DNA of 64,000 nt, from the NCBI GenBank assembly GCA_033239005.1, contig BSQZ01000039.1, forward strand, positions 2,839,816 through 2,903,815, read 5' to 3'. Origin of the DNA: Lamellibrachia satsuma. Taxonomy: Eukaryota; Annelida; Polychaeta; Sabellida; Siboglinidae. Positions 1 through 10,785 of this stretch are shown piece after piece. Made by a program: the position numbers and the translations under genes. The notes under the pieces are model-generated. The model saw only the letters and a program-made list of their open reading frames with translations, was not told the DNA's origin and ran no database searches. The first letter of the stretch is position 1, and every line of letters starts with the position of its first letter.

Positions 1-153
1 TATTTTATGGTATATTTACTTATTTCTTGTGCATTTTAGTGTATATTTGATAGTGTATATTTGGATTCGGAATTAGTTCATTAATTGTTTTTAACATTGG
101 AATTTGTATATTTTTAATCGAAGGCGATAGAGCGGTAATCTGTGTACACATTT

Positions 154-159
154 AATAAA
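154..159 (+). promoter_or_regulatory. Candidate poly(A) signal AATAAA, preceding (off-window) unit
   Basis: AATAAA in a segment conserved in all units, also at 6328, 12246 and 17207. In those copies it lies roughly 360-380 bases after a fucosyltransferase stop codon, so it may end transcripts of the upstream gene. Position and conservation are seen; use is inferred. Confidence 0.35.
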
Positions 160-289
160 AAGCGATAATTCAAAGCAGTAGATTTGACACCTCCGTTGTT
201 GATGTGGTGTCTGGATTCCCATCAAACGCCCGACGACAATGGCAACGAATTTGTTAATATTTGACACGATTACCTCTCAAAACAATTTG

Positions 290-1910
290 TTTGACGTTTC
301 GGCCGTATCACACGACCTTCGTCAACGGACTGAGTTCGCTACGGACGCGTCACATTGTAAGATACATGCCTCCCTCTTCTTGTCTTTTTCGGGCCGTACG
401 CAGTGGTCCGGGAGGCATTTCTCAAAGATGTAGATATATGTTAATTGTCCGATTTCTTTGCGCTCGCCATGTTGATATTCATAACTGAATATATTCTCAA
501 TCGACCAAAATAGAACATATAGATTACTACAGAAGAGTAGTCAACGCATTGTTCTCCAGGTTCGAAGCGATTTTAATCTTGTACATCAGACGGCTACGTA
601 CACAGTAACAATATAATCACTCACGACAACAATAAAAGTAACATATATATAAGATATATATCACTGTAAATCGTAAAGGAAAATAATGAATGTAAACATC
701 ACTTAAAATGTATACAGACTCTTAAAGTCTAGAAAATTTGACAAGAAAATTCTGACCGGAAATTTTTATATCTAATGCTAAAGCAGGTATGGCCCGCTAG
801 GACCACCCTTACTGAAAATTGGATGCCTAAAATTCAGCATGACTACACACCTCAGTGTGAATTTAAAATAGTCTTGCTGCTCCCTTGTAAAAGCTCCTCC
901 GTGGTATTTATACTCTCAATTTACCAAAATCAGACGCCGTCACTAGAAGCGCTGTGATTGCTTAAATACTTAATACGCTTTACCATTGGTCAACTTGTTA
1001 AACCTCTCAACTGGACAATGACGTCTGCCAGTGTCTTCCTTGCCCAGTTTGCAAGTTATACTTTTGAACGCTTGGAGCTGTGCCAAATCCAGGGTTCCCA
1101 GGGCTCCTTCTCGGTTCCCCAATTACGTTGACCCTCGGGTCAGAGCAATTTAGCAAATGTCAGGATTAAAGGGAGGATTGAATTGATCTAAACAGTACCA
1201 TCAGTATGTGATACCAGATTGATTTCGTCCATATCCACTTGGGTGGTTTAATTATAAACTTTTCGACACCTGTTTTTCTGTTGCTAATTTAGGTTTAATA
1301 CATCGAATAAACCTCCAAATGACTCACTAACATTAGCTATTAGAAACTAATTAAATCAAACTGGCATATACTTTACAACATGACAAAAGTCATGTGATAC
1401 AGGCTGGAGAAGGATTGATGGGAACTCTTGGTCGACGTCTCGGCTCAGGGCAGGTTTCGTTCGCTGGATGTTTGTTGTCCTCCTGGCCCACGGCCCCAGT
1501 TCTCATCGTGGTCGTTCGTTGAACACTGTTCAAGGTCTATATGTGTACACTGGGTTGGCGACAAGATAGTTGTTCTCTGATTCCTGTGTGTAATGTTATC
1601 GTTGTCTCCCCGGTATAATACTGTTCACATTCTGGGCACAGCATGTCAAAGACAACTCTATACTTGGCCCCTATTGCTGGCTTGCCCGTAGCGAAATGAG
1701 TCTGCCGACGAAGGCCTCCTGAAGCAGCGAAAATATTCGGAACGAACATCAAAACATTATCTTGAGTGCAGAGGTAACCATGTAAAATATCACATTCCAA
1801 GAACCTGAACGTCAATGCATTCAATGATTTGTTGGTGTTGATGCGATACTTCGCTATAGCCGCATCCAACTGACTGTGCGTCGACCACGGATAGTCGTTC
1901 ATATTACAAG
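290..1910 (-). mobile_element. Penelope-like element remnant, unit 1 (GIY-YIG-like ORF)
   Basis: The reverse-strand reading (ORF 1537-2004, whose N-terminal part is translated microsatellite) contains LCPECEQYYTGETTITL followed by an R-E pair. This resembles the Cys-pair plus Y-x-G-E-T core of the GIY-YIG endonuclease domain that ends Penelope-like polymerases. Downstream on the same strand (about 293-329) lies a hammerhead-like block with TTGACGA, complementary GGTCG/CGGCC arms and GAAAC, as expected in the 3' terminal repeat of such elements. The reverse transcriptase is absent, and the remnant is split by the 355-1378 insertion. The assignment is inferred from motif order; an unrelated retroelement with a GIY-YIG domain is possible. 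Confidence 0.4.
355..1378. mobile_element. 1024-bp TIR element (non-autonomous DNA transposon-like)
   Basis: Present only in unit 1. It starts TTGTAAGATACATGCC and ends with the imperfect reverse complement of that (TTGTAAAGTATATGCC on the other strand, 13 of 16 matching). It is flanked by CA on both sides (353-354 and 1379-1380). Units 2 and 4 show the empty site, with a single CA between GTCA and TGAC (near 6528 and 17404). No transposase ORF is visible, so it would be non-autonomous. The superfamily is not identified; a 2-bp duplication argues against hAT and piggyBac. Confidence 0.7.
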
Positions 1911-1913
1911 CCG

Positions 1914-1990
1914 TGGGTGTGTGTGTGTATGTGTGTGCGTGCGTGCGTGCGTGTTGATGTGTGCGTGTGTGTGCGTGTGCGGTGGGCGTG
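1914..1990. repeat. (TG)n/(GTGC)n simple repeat, unit 1
   Basis: Alternating purine-pyrimidine GT-rich tract with GTGC variants. It lies immediately beside the Penelope-like remnant in every unit and varies in length between units. Confidence 0.85.
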
Positions 1991-2103
1991 TTCATGTGTT
2001 TCATTTAAGTGTATACGCTTTTGTGAACAAAGTATGGCGTGTATTATTACAATTGTGATTGATGCATGCGCTTATTATTTTCATAAAGTAGCCGTTATAC
2101 GAG

Positions 2104-2218
2104 ATGTATTTAGCAATAGTATCGCGGTATCCAGTCATTGGGACTGCTTAGAGCGCTTTAGGCTTCACCTCCCTGGCAAACCTTTTCATTCCAACGCCAT
2201 TTCGACTTCTCTTGGAAG
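2104..2218 (-). mobile_element. SINE 3' part, truncated, unit 1
   Basis: On the reverse strand this matches the tail of the tRNA-derived SINE seen complete at 7265-7553: AAAGCGCT, then CAGTCCCAATGACTGGATAC. The tRNA-like head is missing. The sequence jumps from TTGGAAG to TAGATATAATGCC, which in units 2-4 lies several hundred bases further on, so the head was deleted. Confidence 0.65.
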
Positions 2219-2331
2219 TAGATATAATGCCGTCGAAAGTAGGCTTTCAGATGGATACGACGGGGGAGTCAGATAGTTTGACGAACCGGATGTTGAAAGA
2301 CTTGCACGACATTGTCGTTCCCATTTTAGCA

Positions 2332-2362
2332 ATAACAACAACAACAAAAACAACAACAACAA
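2332..2362. repeat. (AAC)n trinucleotide tract, unit 1
   Basis: Short AAC/AAG tract conserved in position in each unit (also near 7888, 13857 and 18830). On the reverse strand it is read as a leucine run in spurious ORFs. About 600 bases of unit spacer around it (2220-2970) show no other coding signal. Confidence 0.8.
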
Positions 2363-2966
2363 GGACTTGTGCCCGCCACCAGGGAGTCCGTTCATGCATG
2401 ACCGTTGCCAAAAGTAGTGCCGGATTAATAATGTGCGGGGGGGGCTGGTATAAACATGTTGCGGTCCCTTAGTGAATGGTAGAAAGACGACGGTCGATTG
2501 CTATATCTTGAGCAGTCACCGAATGTTGTCGACGACGCCAAACAAACATTCATACAATCCAAATACATTCCACTAAGTTACGCTTCTAAAGATGTGATTG
2601 TGTGAATTGTCAGATCTGATTGAACTGATTGAACTCTCTCAAACACTAATGAAATATTTGCGCGTTTTGCATTAAAAAAAAGAATCCAAAGATAGGACAC
2701 AGTTGGACCATAATAAAGACGAAATTAAACAACACAAACAGACTGAAATAGCAGAGGACAAAGAAGAGACTTGATCGTTTAACCCATTAGATCCGCACAT
2801 TGAATTAAGCGTGGGTGATTTCCCCAGGAAAACAGAGGCAGATTTTTACAATGATGGGTGTTTGTAGTTTTTAAGCTGAAGCTTCACAAGTATTGATATC
2901 TTATAATTGCAAGTTATATTTATTTTGAAGCAAATTGAATTTTCTATGCAACAGTATAACTAACTG

Positions 2967-2971
<5 letters not shown>

Positions 2972-3044
<73 letters not shown>
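2972..3044. repeat. (TA)n microsatellite
   Basis: Pure TA dinucleotide tract of about 36 repeats in the unit spacer; homologous tracts in units 2-4 differ in length. Confidence 0.95.
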
Positions 3045-3047
<3 letters not shown>

Positions 3048-3160
3048 TATTGTATGTTGCCATTCTAAAGTGTGGAACTTCGGAATTAAATCTTTTGAAT
3101 AAATGAGATGGCTACACGTGTATTATTTTCTACATTTTAATACAATTTATTTATTTTGTT

Positions 3161-3164
<4 letters not shown>

Positions 3165-3214
<50 letters not shown>

Positions 3215-3240
3215 GGTGTGTGTTTGTGTGTGTGTGTGTG

Positions 3241-3319
<79 letters not shown>
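3165..3319. repeat. Compound (TG)n-(TA)n microsatellite
   Basis: TG tract (to about 3246) running directly into a TA tract. The same compound tract occurs in units 3 and 4. Confidence 0.95.
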
Positions 3320-3321
<2 letters not shown>

Positions 3322-4257
3322 TTATTATATAATTATAATCTTATAACTTTTATTATTGCTATCACTTGTATTCTTAATTTTTAATATAATAATTTCAAAT
3401 GCTTGACTAAACCAGTGGTGGCTCCCATGATAGAGACATACTCAATGTCTTAATGGGAGTCTCCGTGACCATTTATTTTTTTTACTTTTGTTGATATGTT
3501 GATTGTGTTACATTTACTTGGTCGAAATAGATGGGTCTGTGTCTGAGTCTGAGTCTGAGTAGAAAATATCACTAATGTTAAATCTTATCTGGTATAATAT
3601 TATAATTGGTCAAACATTGTAAGTTTCATCAGTAATGCACAAGGCTTTGCACAATTTGTGGCAGACTTTGTTATTGGCTTGGATATGAATAAAATTGGAT
3701 TGCCCATTACCAACCTACCAAGTAGTTGGTGTATTTATACAAACAGAGAAAGGTCTACATGAAAGTTTCCCCATTTCATTATAAACACAAATACACCGGG
3801 AGTCAACGGGGTATTGAGCTGCGAAAAAAACACGAAAGAGAAGTTGTCAAAAAGTGGCCGATAATGCGTTGCATCGACCACTTTTCGACTACATTTGACT
3901 TGCTTGCTCACCGCGTAAAGAGAAATAAAATTATAAAAGAAGGCCTACGGCGCTTTAGATTCACGTTTCTTTTGTATGGTCACAACACCAACTATACGTG
4001 TTTTATTTACAATATATGCCGAAATGCAACAGCGAATAATTTAGCATCAATAATATATTGCAGTGCTCGGCTATTAAATATAAATAATTCTTTGTAAGAC
4101 AGAAACACACTAAAACAGCTTTGCATAGTAGCATTACCATACTAGTGGTATATGGTGATGTTTGGATATACACTAGATACAACATTATTATTTACATGTG
4201 GTGGTATTTGGGTGTACACTAAAACCAGCATTATTTCTGTATTTGGATGTTTGTTTG
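3320..4257. other. Conserved unit spacer, no gene recognised
   Basis: About 0.9 kb of unit spacer. Blocks of it recur at 9430-10130, 14850-15600, 19823-20580, 23108-23716 and 31987-32445. A reading frame at 3726-4097 is open but has no ATG start, and its sequence resembles no family I recognise. I see it as repeat DNA rather than a gene. Confidence 0.5.
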
Positions 4258-4298
4258 TATGTTTGTTTGTATGTATGTATGTATGTACGTATGTATGC
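4258..4298. repeat. (ATGT)n short tandem repeat
   Basis: About ten TGTA/TGTT units; in unit 2 (about 10137-10150) the tract is contracted to two or three units. Confidence 0.85.
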
Positions 4299-4381
4299 AA
4301 CAATAGTATTTCGATAGCTACAAAAAATAACTGGAAGTTGTGAACATGTGCATAAGTTGTGACGCAATAGCAACTCATCTG

Positions 4382-4383
<2 letters not shown>

Positions 4384-4454
<71 letters not shown>

Positions 4455-4470
4455 ATATATATATATATAT
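4384..4470. repeat. (TA)n microsatellite
   Basis: TA tract with a GTATG interruption near 4447, immediately upstream of the SINE-like segment. In units 3 and 4 the spacer from this tract to the gene leader has been deleted, leaving only a TA tract. Confidence 0.95.
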
Positions 4471-4488
4471 GAATAATGATAATACATC

Positions 4489-4655
4489 AGTTTGGCGCAG
4501 TAGCACCGTGTTTCACACGTCGGAGTCTCAACGGAGAGGAGGTGTTTCGAATTCTCTCATTAACTTTTCAAAGCTTGGCCTATTGTGTTTATTCCGCTTT
4601 GCCTCAGTCCACTCAGTTGTGTGAATGAGTACCTGGCTACTGACAGTAACGGATG
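4489..4655 (+). mobile_element. tRNA-derived SINE-like element, unit 1
   Basis: Starts with a tRNA-like head: TTTGGCGCAGTAGC resembles an A box, and GGTGTTTCGAATTC a degenerate B box. It continues into a body with CCACTCAGTTGTGTGAATG and AGTACCTGGCTACTGACAG, shared in part with the SINE at 42250-42560. It lies about 120 bases upstream of the fucosyltransferase ORF in units 1 and 2 and is missing from units 3 and 4. Confidence 0.6.
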
Positions 4656-4770
4656 TATAAGAATGAATAGTCCTGACATAGTAATCGATATGAGTCTATA
4701 TTATGCTTGAAATTTCGTGTTAGAACATCGTCGTATCTAAAGTTTGAAGCGTAGCGGATACAGTCACTTG

Positions 4771-4960
4771 CAACGGCAACATGTCGAAGCCACTGATCCC
4801 GGGGACCACGGAAAGCTTCAACGGCAACATGTCGAAGCCACTGATCCTGGGGACCACGGAAAGCTTCAACGGCAACATGTCGAAGCCACTGATCCTGGGG
4901 ACCATGGAAAGCATCAACGGCAACTTGTCGAAGCCACTGATCCCGGGGACCATGGGAAGC
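4771..4960 (+). repeat. 48-bp coding VNTR, copy 1 (about 4 units)
   Basis: 48-bp tandem repeat, each unit starting CAACGGCAACATGTCG and encoding MSKPLILGTMESFNGN or close variants. Counts differ: about 4, 2, 3 and 4 in gene copies 1-4. Each unit supplies two in-frame ATGs, one of them in the strong context ACCATGG. The period is a multiple of three, and the array is open in other frames and on the reverse strand. Confidence 0.95.
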
Positions 4961-5946
4961 TACTCTCCTGGCCTCGTTCGTGCTGTAGCCGTGAGTGTAT
5001 GTGTCTTCTTTTTGTCGGATACATCGCCACCTACGACCAGAACCCTGGGTCGATACACTTGTCGGACAGTAGTTGGTTGTCAGGACAACCGACGCAGAAC
5101 GTATTGACGGATGTACCGTTGTCGTACACGGTGTACCAGAGAGGGCCTGGCGGGAGACTCGGCAACTGCATGTTCCAATACGCCTCCTTGTACGGAATAG
5201 CACGAATAAACAACCGTTCACCCGTTATCAACACAAGACTATATAACGGCTTGTGGGACGTATTCTCCAACCTGACCATTCCACGTAAGGCCCGCTCAAG
5301 TGGGACATTTATGCGGGAGAAACGCTACGGAACGTACGACCCGGGGTTTGAGAATCTTCCCGATTCCAACGTCTTACTGCGCGGCTACCTTCAGTCGTGG
5401 AAATACTTCCAGAGATACGCGAGTGAGATACGACAGCAATTCGCGTTCAAGGATTCCGTCTTCGCCGAAGCCAGGGATTACTTGGTTAGCACGTCCCGGA
5501 TATACAAGGTTTCTCCGGCAGCCGGAAGTATCACTCTCATCGGCGTTCACATTCGACGCGGAGACCGAACAACTGCCAGGTTATCCCGGTATTATCGCGT
5601 CGCCGGCAAGTCGTACATCGTCAAGGCGATGAATGACTTCAGACGGAATTACACGAGAGTACATTTCGTCGTTTGCAGTGACGACATCCCGTGGTGTAAA
5701 GAGCACTTGGGTCGGCAGAAGAATGTATCGTTGTCTGAAGGTAAAACACACATCATCGACTTTGCGATTTTGAGTCTGTGCAACCACACCCTTACGACGG
5801 TCGGCACCTTCGGGTGGTGGGCGGCATGGCTGGCAGGTGGAACAACCACCTACTACGCGAACCCCGCCAAAAAGTTGACGAGTGTTTATAAGGGACTCAC
5901 TAATGCTGATCACTACCTACCGAAATGGATCCCCATGTCTGACTGA
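4781..5946 (+). pseudogene. Alpha-1,2-fucosyltransferase (GT11), copy 1, frameshifted in the membrane anchor
   Basis: Galactoside 2-alpha-L-fucosyltransferase. The family transfers fucose from GDP-fucose to terminal galactose in the Golgi lumen. The catalytic domain is intact from about 5025 to the TGA at 5944: GGRLGNCMFQYASLYGIA, then GVHIRRGDRT (GDP-fucose binding), then TVGTFGWWAAWLAGG. Compared with copy 2, a T is missing from the T run at 5009-5013 (5 T rather than 6), so the frame starting at the repeat ATGs (4781, or 4952 in Kozak-like context) leaves the catalytic frame within the anchor and stops at 5107. The open reading upstream in the catalytic frame has no ATG start. The first ATG in that frame is 4999, giving about 315 residues with only a short hydrophobic start (MCLLFVGYIATYD). 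It may be a pseudogene, a base-calling error or a short form. Single exon. Confidence 0.85.
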
Positions 5947-6151
5947 AGTTGTGTTTGTTAACGTGTTTCGTTAGCCACGTTGTATGTCCTCAAATCGTTA
6001 CACTTTCGACAATTGTCAATTATTGATTAGAGGTGCCGAGTAAAAAGCAGTAGATCTACCGGTTTTCATGATATATATAAGGGCTATAGGTGAAGATCTG
6101 ACGCCGCGGGCCCCGCGTCGCCGTGTCGAGTGGGAGTTTGAAAGAATATGT
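5947..6151. other. 3' flank of fucosyltransferase copy 1
   Basis: About 200 bases of 3' flank conserved after all complete copies. It includes a GC-rich stretch (about 6100-6120) and AGTAAA at about 6039, a weak poly(A) signal variant. No gene seen. Confidence 0.5.
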
Positions 6152-6327
6152 TATTTTATGGTATATTTACTTAATTCTTGTGCATTTTAGTGTATATTTT
6201 ATACGTCAATTGACGTATGGCGGTATAGTTGGATTCGGAATTAGTTCATTAATTGTTGTTAACATTGGAATTTGTATATTTTGAATCGAAATCGAAGGCG
6301 TTAGAGCAGTAATCTGTGTACAAATTT

Positions 6328-6333
6328 AATAAA
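6328..6333 (+). promoter_or_regulatory. Candidate poly(A) signal, fucosyltransferase copy 1
   Basis: AATAAA 382 bases after the stop of copy 1, in a segment conserved between units. Use is inferred from position only. Confidence 0.35.
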
Positions 6334-6459
6334 AACCGATAGTTCAAAGCAGTAGATTTGCCACCTCCGTTGTTGATGTGGTGTCTGGATTCCCCTCAAA
6401 CGCCCGACGACAATGGCAACGAATGTGTTGATATTTGACACGATTACCTCTCAAAACAA

Positions 6460-7000
6460 TTTGTTTGACGTTTCGGCCGCATCACACGACCTTTGTCAAC
6501 GGACTGAGTTCGCTACGTACGCGTCACATGACCAAAGTCATGTGACACAGGCTGGAGAAGGATTGATGGGAACTCTTGGTCGACGTCTCGGCTCAAGGCA
6601 GGTTTCGTTCGATGGATGTTTGTTGTTCTCCTGGCCCACGGCCCCAGTTCTCATCGTGGTCGTTCATTGAACACTGTTCAAGGTCTATTTGTGTACACTG
6701 GGTTGGCGACAAGATAGGTGTTCTCTGATTCCTGTGTGAATTTTATCGTTGTCTCCCCGGTATAATACTGTTCACATTCTGGGCACAGCATGTCAAAGAC
6801 AATTCTATACTCGGCCCCTATTCAGGCCTCCTGAAGCAGCCAACATATTCGGTGCAGAGGTAATCATGTAAAATATCAAATTCCAAGAAACCTGAACGTC
6901 AATGCATTCAAGGATTTGTTGGCGTTTATGCGATACATCGCTATAGCCGCTTCCAACTGACGGTGCGTTGACCACGGCTGGTCGTTCGTATTACAAGCCG
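6460..7000 (-). mobile_element. Penelope-like remnant, unit 2
   Basis: Same block as in unit 1, read on the reverse strand. The GIY-YIG-like core CPECEQYYTGETTI is present, but the frame is lost just after it and part of the upstream coding sequence (about 6825-6855) is deleted. The hammerhead-like block lies at about 6467-6503 and carries TTGACAA instead of TTGACGA. Confidence 0.4.
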
Positions 7001-7018
7001 CGCGCGCGCGTTCGTGCC

Positions 7019-7064
<46 letters not shown>

Positions 7065-7130
7065 CGTGCGAGCGTGCGTGCGTGCGTGCGTACGTGCGTG
7101 TTTGTGTGGATATGTGTGTGTCTGTGCGTA
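6998..7130. repeat. (CG)n/(TG)n/(GTGC)n simple repeat, unit 2
   Basis: Starts with a CGCGCGCGCG run, then TG, then GTGC/GTAC repeats. Long alternating purine-pyrimidine tracts of this kind can adopt Z-DNA; that is only a property of the sequence class. Confidence 0.88.
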
Positions 7131-7264
7131 TACGGTGCGCGTGTTCATGTGTTTCAGTTCAGTGTATACGCTGTTGTGAACAAAGTATGGCGTGTACTAT
7201 TACAATTGTGATTTATGTATGCGCTTATTATTCATAAAGTAAGCGTTACACCACATGTATTTAG

Positions 7265-7553
7265 CAATAGTATCGCGGTATCCAGTCATTGGGACTGCTT
7301 ACAGCGCTTTAGGCTTCACCTCCCTGTTCATTCTCTTAGAAGCATTCAGCCACACTGCAATTACTGCGCGAAGACTATTCGTTCACATAAGCACAACTGT
7401 CTGCCGCCAGATACTCATTTATGCAACGGAGTGTTCTCTGGCAACGTGAGGTGAACGAAATTGTCACAGTTTGGAAACGGCCGCAAGTGGATTCCAACTC
7501 GGGTTCTCGTGGCGGAAAGTTCGCCGTTCTAACCGCTGCGCAACCGCGCAACA
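7265..7553 (-). mobile_element. tRNA-derived SINE, unit 2 (complete)
   Basis: Read on the reverse strand: tRNA-like head GCGCGGTTGCGCAGCGGTTA (A-box-like), then GAGTTGGAATCC (B-box-like). A body follows with CATAAATGAGTATCTGGC and GCAGTAATTGCAGTGTGGCT, and a tail AAAGCGCTGTAAGCAGTCCC then ATGACTGGATACCGCGATA. The same element is present in units 3 and 4 and, in the opposite orientation, at 42250-42560. Confidence 0.75.
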
Positions 7554-7887
7554 CACATCAAGAGATGGTACATTGGTGAAGACGACGATGGAGAGACATG
7601 CAATATGTGCCCAGACTGAATAATGGCATGTTACAGATGTTCGCTTTTAATAATTGCAGCGGAGACTTGGGCGTTTCTGTATCCGACATATTGGGATTCA
7701 CTGCGTGTCGACAACTCATTCGTCAGACGACTGAATGTCCAATCGCTTTAATACTGTATTTGCATCGAGACGAAGTAGATATAATGCCGTCGAAAGTAGG
7801 CTTACAGATGGATACGACGGGGGAGTCAGATAGTTTGACGAACCTGATGTTGAAAGACTTGCACGACATTGTCGTTCCCATTTTAGC

Positions 7888-7890
7888 AAT

Positions 7891-7928
<38 letters not shown>
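7888..7928. repeat. (AAC)n trinucleotide tract, unit 2
   Basis: About 13 AAC repeats, the longest of the four homologous tracts. Confidence 0.9.
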
Positions 7929-8540
7929 GGACTTGTGCCCGCCACTAGGGAGTCCGTTCATGCATGACCGTTGCCAAAAGTAGTGCCGGATTAATAATGT
8001 GCGGGGTGGGCCTGGTATAAACATGTTGCGGTCCCTTAGTGAATGGTAGAAAGACGACGGTCGATTGCTATATCTTGAGCAGTCACCGAATGTTGTCGAC
8101 GACGCCAAACAAACATTCATACAATCCAAAAACATTCCACTAAGTTACGCTTCTAAAGATGTGATTGTGTGAATTGTCAGATCTGATTGAACTGATTGAA
8201 CTCTCTCAAACATTAATGAAATATTTGCGCGTTTTGCATTAAAAAAAAGAATCCAAAGATAGGACACAGTTGGACCATAATAAAGACGAAATTAAACAAA
8301 ACAAACAGACTGAAATAGCAGAGGACAAAGAAGAGACTTGATCGTTTAACCGATTAGATCCGCACATTGAATTAAGAGTGGCTGATTTCCCCAGGAAAAC
8401 AGAGGCAGATTTTTACAATGATGGGTGTTTGTAGTTTTTAAGCTGAAGCTTCACAAGTATTGATATCTTATAATTGCAAGTTATGTTTATTTTGAAGCAA
8501 ATTGAATTTTCTATGGAACAGTATAACTATAACTGTGGTG

Positions 8541-8662
<122 letters not shown>

Positions 8663-8774
8663 TATTGTATGTTGCCATTCTAAAGTGTGGAACTTTCGAA
8701 TTAAATCTTTTGAATAAATGAGATGGCTACACGTGTATTATTTTCTACATTTTAATACAATTGATTTATTTTGT

Positions 8775-8782
<8 letters not shown>

Positions 8783-8839
<57 letters not shown>
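8783..8839. repeat. (TA)n microsatellite, unit 2
   Basis: TA tract in the place of the compound (TG)n-(TA)n tract of the other units. It forms the left edge of the unit-2-specific segment. Confidence 0.95.
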
Positions 8840-8841
<2 letters not shown>

Positions 8842-9430
8842 CCTTTGGGGGCTGGGCAGCAAGCACCTATCTGATTAGCTAGGTGTGTTTAATAAAAAAT
8901 AACATCTTCCCCTCTATATCCTGCTCACCCCTTTATCGGGAAGACGTTAAATTAAGCTGGCCCATTTACACCAACCGATCATGTGACTTTTTCGGAAAAT
9001 ATTACTGGCAAGAGGTGCACGCTGGGAAAATTTGCAGATAGCGAGCGGGACCATGTTTCGTATCACTTTTTTTCGCTGCGCCATACGAACAACATCATCC
9101 GAGCTTCCCAATTGATTCCCACCCACCCTCCCGATGTATTTGTACTTCTCTGTCGATATGCGTTCTAAACTTGCATATTACGTGTCAACATGTCTAGATA
9201 TCGAATTGATCTGAATGTTTTATCAGGGGGGATTTATTCCCCCAATTTTTTTGTGGGACTTGATTCCCCCACTTTTGTGTGTATCATTGTAAATGCTCTT
9301 AGCTAGCACTATATACATATAATTGTGTGTGCTTGTCTGCACACAGGTATTTTTCCCTTTTTTGTGTGCTGTCGCTTTGTATAGGAGCAACAAGGGTTTT
9401 TGGTAAAGACTGTTTTTGGCAGTTGCTAGT
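8840..9430. other. Unit-2-specific segment, no gene
   Basis: About 590 bases absent from the other units. Part of it (about 9145-9310, with GGGGGATTTATTCCCCC-like palindromes) recurs at 32450-32610, and the end (9365-9435) recurs at 22406-22476. No coding signal. It probably entered by recombination with another repeat block rather than by de novo insertion, since both ends sit at repeats. Confidence 0.55.
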
Positions 9431-10367
9431 TACAGTAGAAAATATCACTAATGTTAAATCTTATCTGGTATTGTTTACTAATTGGTCATACACACCAGCT
9501 TAATCAGTAATGTACCTGGCTGTGCACAATTTGTGGCAGACTTTGTTATTGTGTGCACAGCGACAATCCTTGTTGGATATAAATAAATTGGATTGTCCAT
9601 TACCAACCTACCAAGTAGTTGGTGTATTTATACAAACAGAGAAGGGTCTACATGAACGTTTCCCCATTTCATTATAAACACAAATACACCGGGAGTCAAC
9701 GGGGTATTGAGCTGCGAAAAAAACACGAAAGAGAAGTTGTCAAAAAGTGGCCGATAATGCGTTCCATCGACCACTTTTCAAATACATTTGACTTGCTTGC
9801 TCACCTCGTAAAGAGAAATAAAATTATAAAAGAAGGCCTACGGCGCTTTAGATTCACGTTTCTTTTGTATGGTCACAACACCAACTATACGTGTTTTATT
9901 TACAATATATGCCGAAATGCAACAGCGAATAATTTAGCATCAATAATATATTGCAGTGTTCGGCTATTAAATATAATTCTTTGTAAGACAGAAACACGAA
10001 AACAGCTTTGCATAGTAGCAATACCATACTAGTGGTATATGGTGATGTTTGGATATACACTAGATACAACATTATTATTTACATGTGGTGGTATTTGGGT
10101 GTACACTAAAACCAGCATTATTTCTGTATTTGGATGTTTGTTTGTATGTATGCAACAATAGTATTTCGATAGCTACAAAAAATAACTGGAAGCTGTGAAC
10201 ATGTGCATAAGTTGTGACGCAATAGCAACTCATCTGAACATTGTGAATACATTCCTGTTTTTACTCGTATATGGACGATACGGTTTCATATGAATATATT
10301 TGTGATTATATGACGAAGATGTTTCATTGTTTTATTCTTTAAAATACACTGCACTATATATTGATAG

Positions 10368-10493
<126 letters not shown>

Positions 10494-10497
10494 ATAA

Positions 10498-10655
10498 TGC
10501 ACCAGTTTGGCGCAGTAGCACCGTGTTTCACACGTCGGTGTCTCAACGGAAAGGAGGTGTTTCGAATCCTCTCATAAACTTTTCAAAGCTTGGCCTATTG
10601 TGTTTATTCCACTTTGCCTCAGTCCACTCAGTTGTGTGAATGAGTACCTGGCTAC
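10498..10655 (+). mobile_element. tRNA-derived SINE-like element, unit 2
   Basis: Close copy of 4489-4655 at the same distance upstream of the gene; A-box-like TTTGGCGCAGTAGC and B-box-like GGTGTTTCGAATCC. Confidence 0.6.
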
Positions 10656-10785
10656 TGACAGTAGCGGATGTATAAGAATGAATAGTCCTGACATAGTAAT
10701 CGATATGAGTCTATATTATTCTTGACATTTCGTGTTAGAACATCGTCGTATCTAAAGTTTGAAGCGTAGCGGATACAGTCACTTG

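Larger units (their letters stand above)
1..6151. repeat. Fucosyltransferase tandem array, unit 1
   Basis: First visible unit of a tandem array. Units are phased on the shared motif TATTTTATGG at 1, 6152, 12076 and 17031. Order inside the unit: reverse Penelope-like remnant, reverse SINE tail, (AAC)n, (TA)n, (TG)n-(TA)n, a conserved spacer, a + strand SINE-like element, a 48-bp VNTR and the fucosyltransferase ORF. Unit 1 differs from the others by a 1024-bp insertion (355-1378) and by a deletion that removed the SINE head near 2215. Because a unit starts in the 3' flank of the preceding gene, another unit should lie to the left of the window. Confidence 0.9.

Noticed and set aside
3726..4097. 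Conserved 123-residue ORF in the array spacer (also at 9619)
   Set aside because: It needs a TTG start, has no family resemblance, and is broken in units 3-5. Its conservation follows from recent unit duplication.
5581..5913. Reverse-strand 110-residue ORFs inside each fucosyltransferase
   Set aside because: Shadow frames of a GC-rich coding region; they follow the enzyme's codon structure.
4744..5946. 400-residue ORF reading the VNTR as QRQHVEATDPGDHGKL fused to the enzyme
   Set aside because: The start is TTG, and the other copies read the repeat in a different frame with the membrane anchor. The fusion arises only from the one-base loss in the T run.
7716..8135. Leucine-run ORFs on the reverse strand (also at 13683 and 18657)
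   Set aside because: The leucines are the (AAC)n tract; the rest has no recognisable domain and includes unit spacer.
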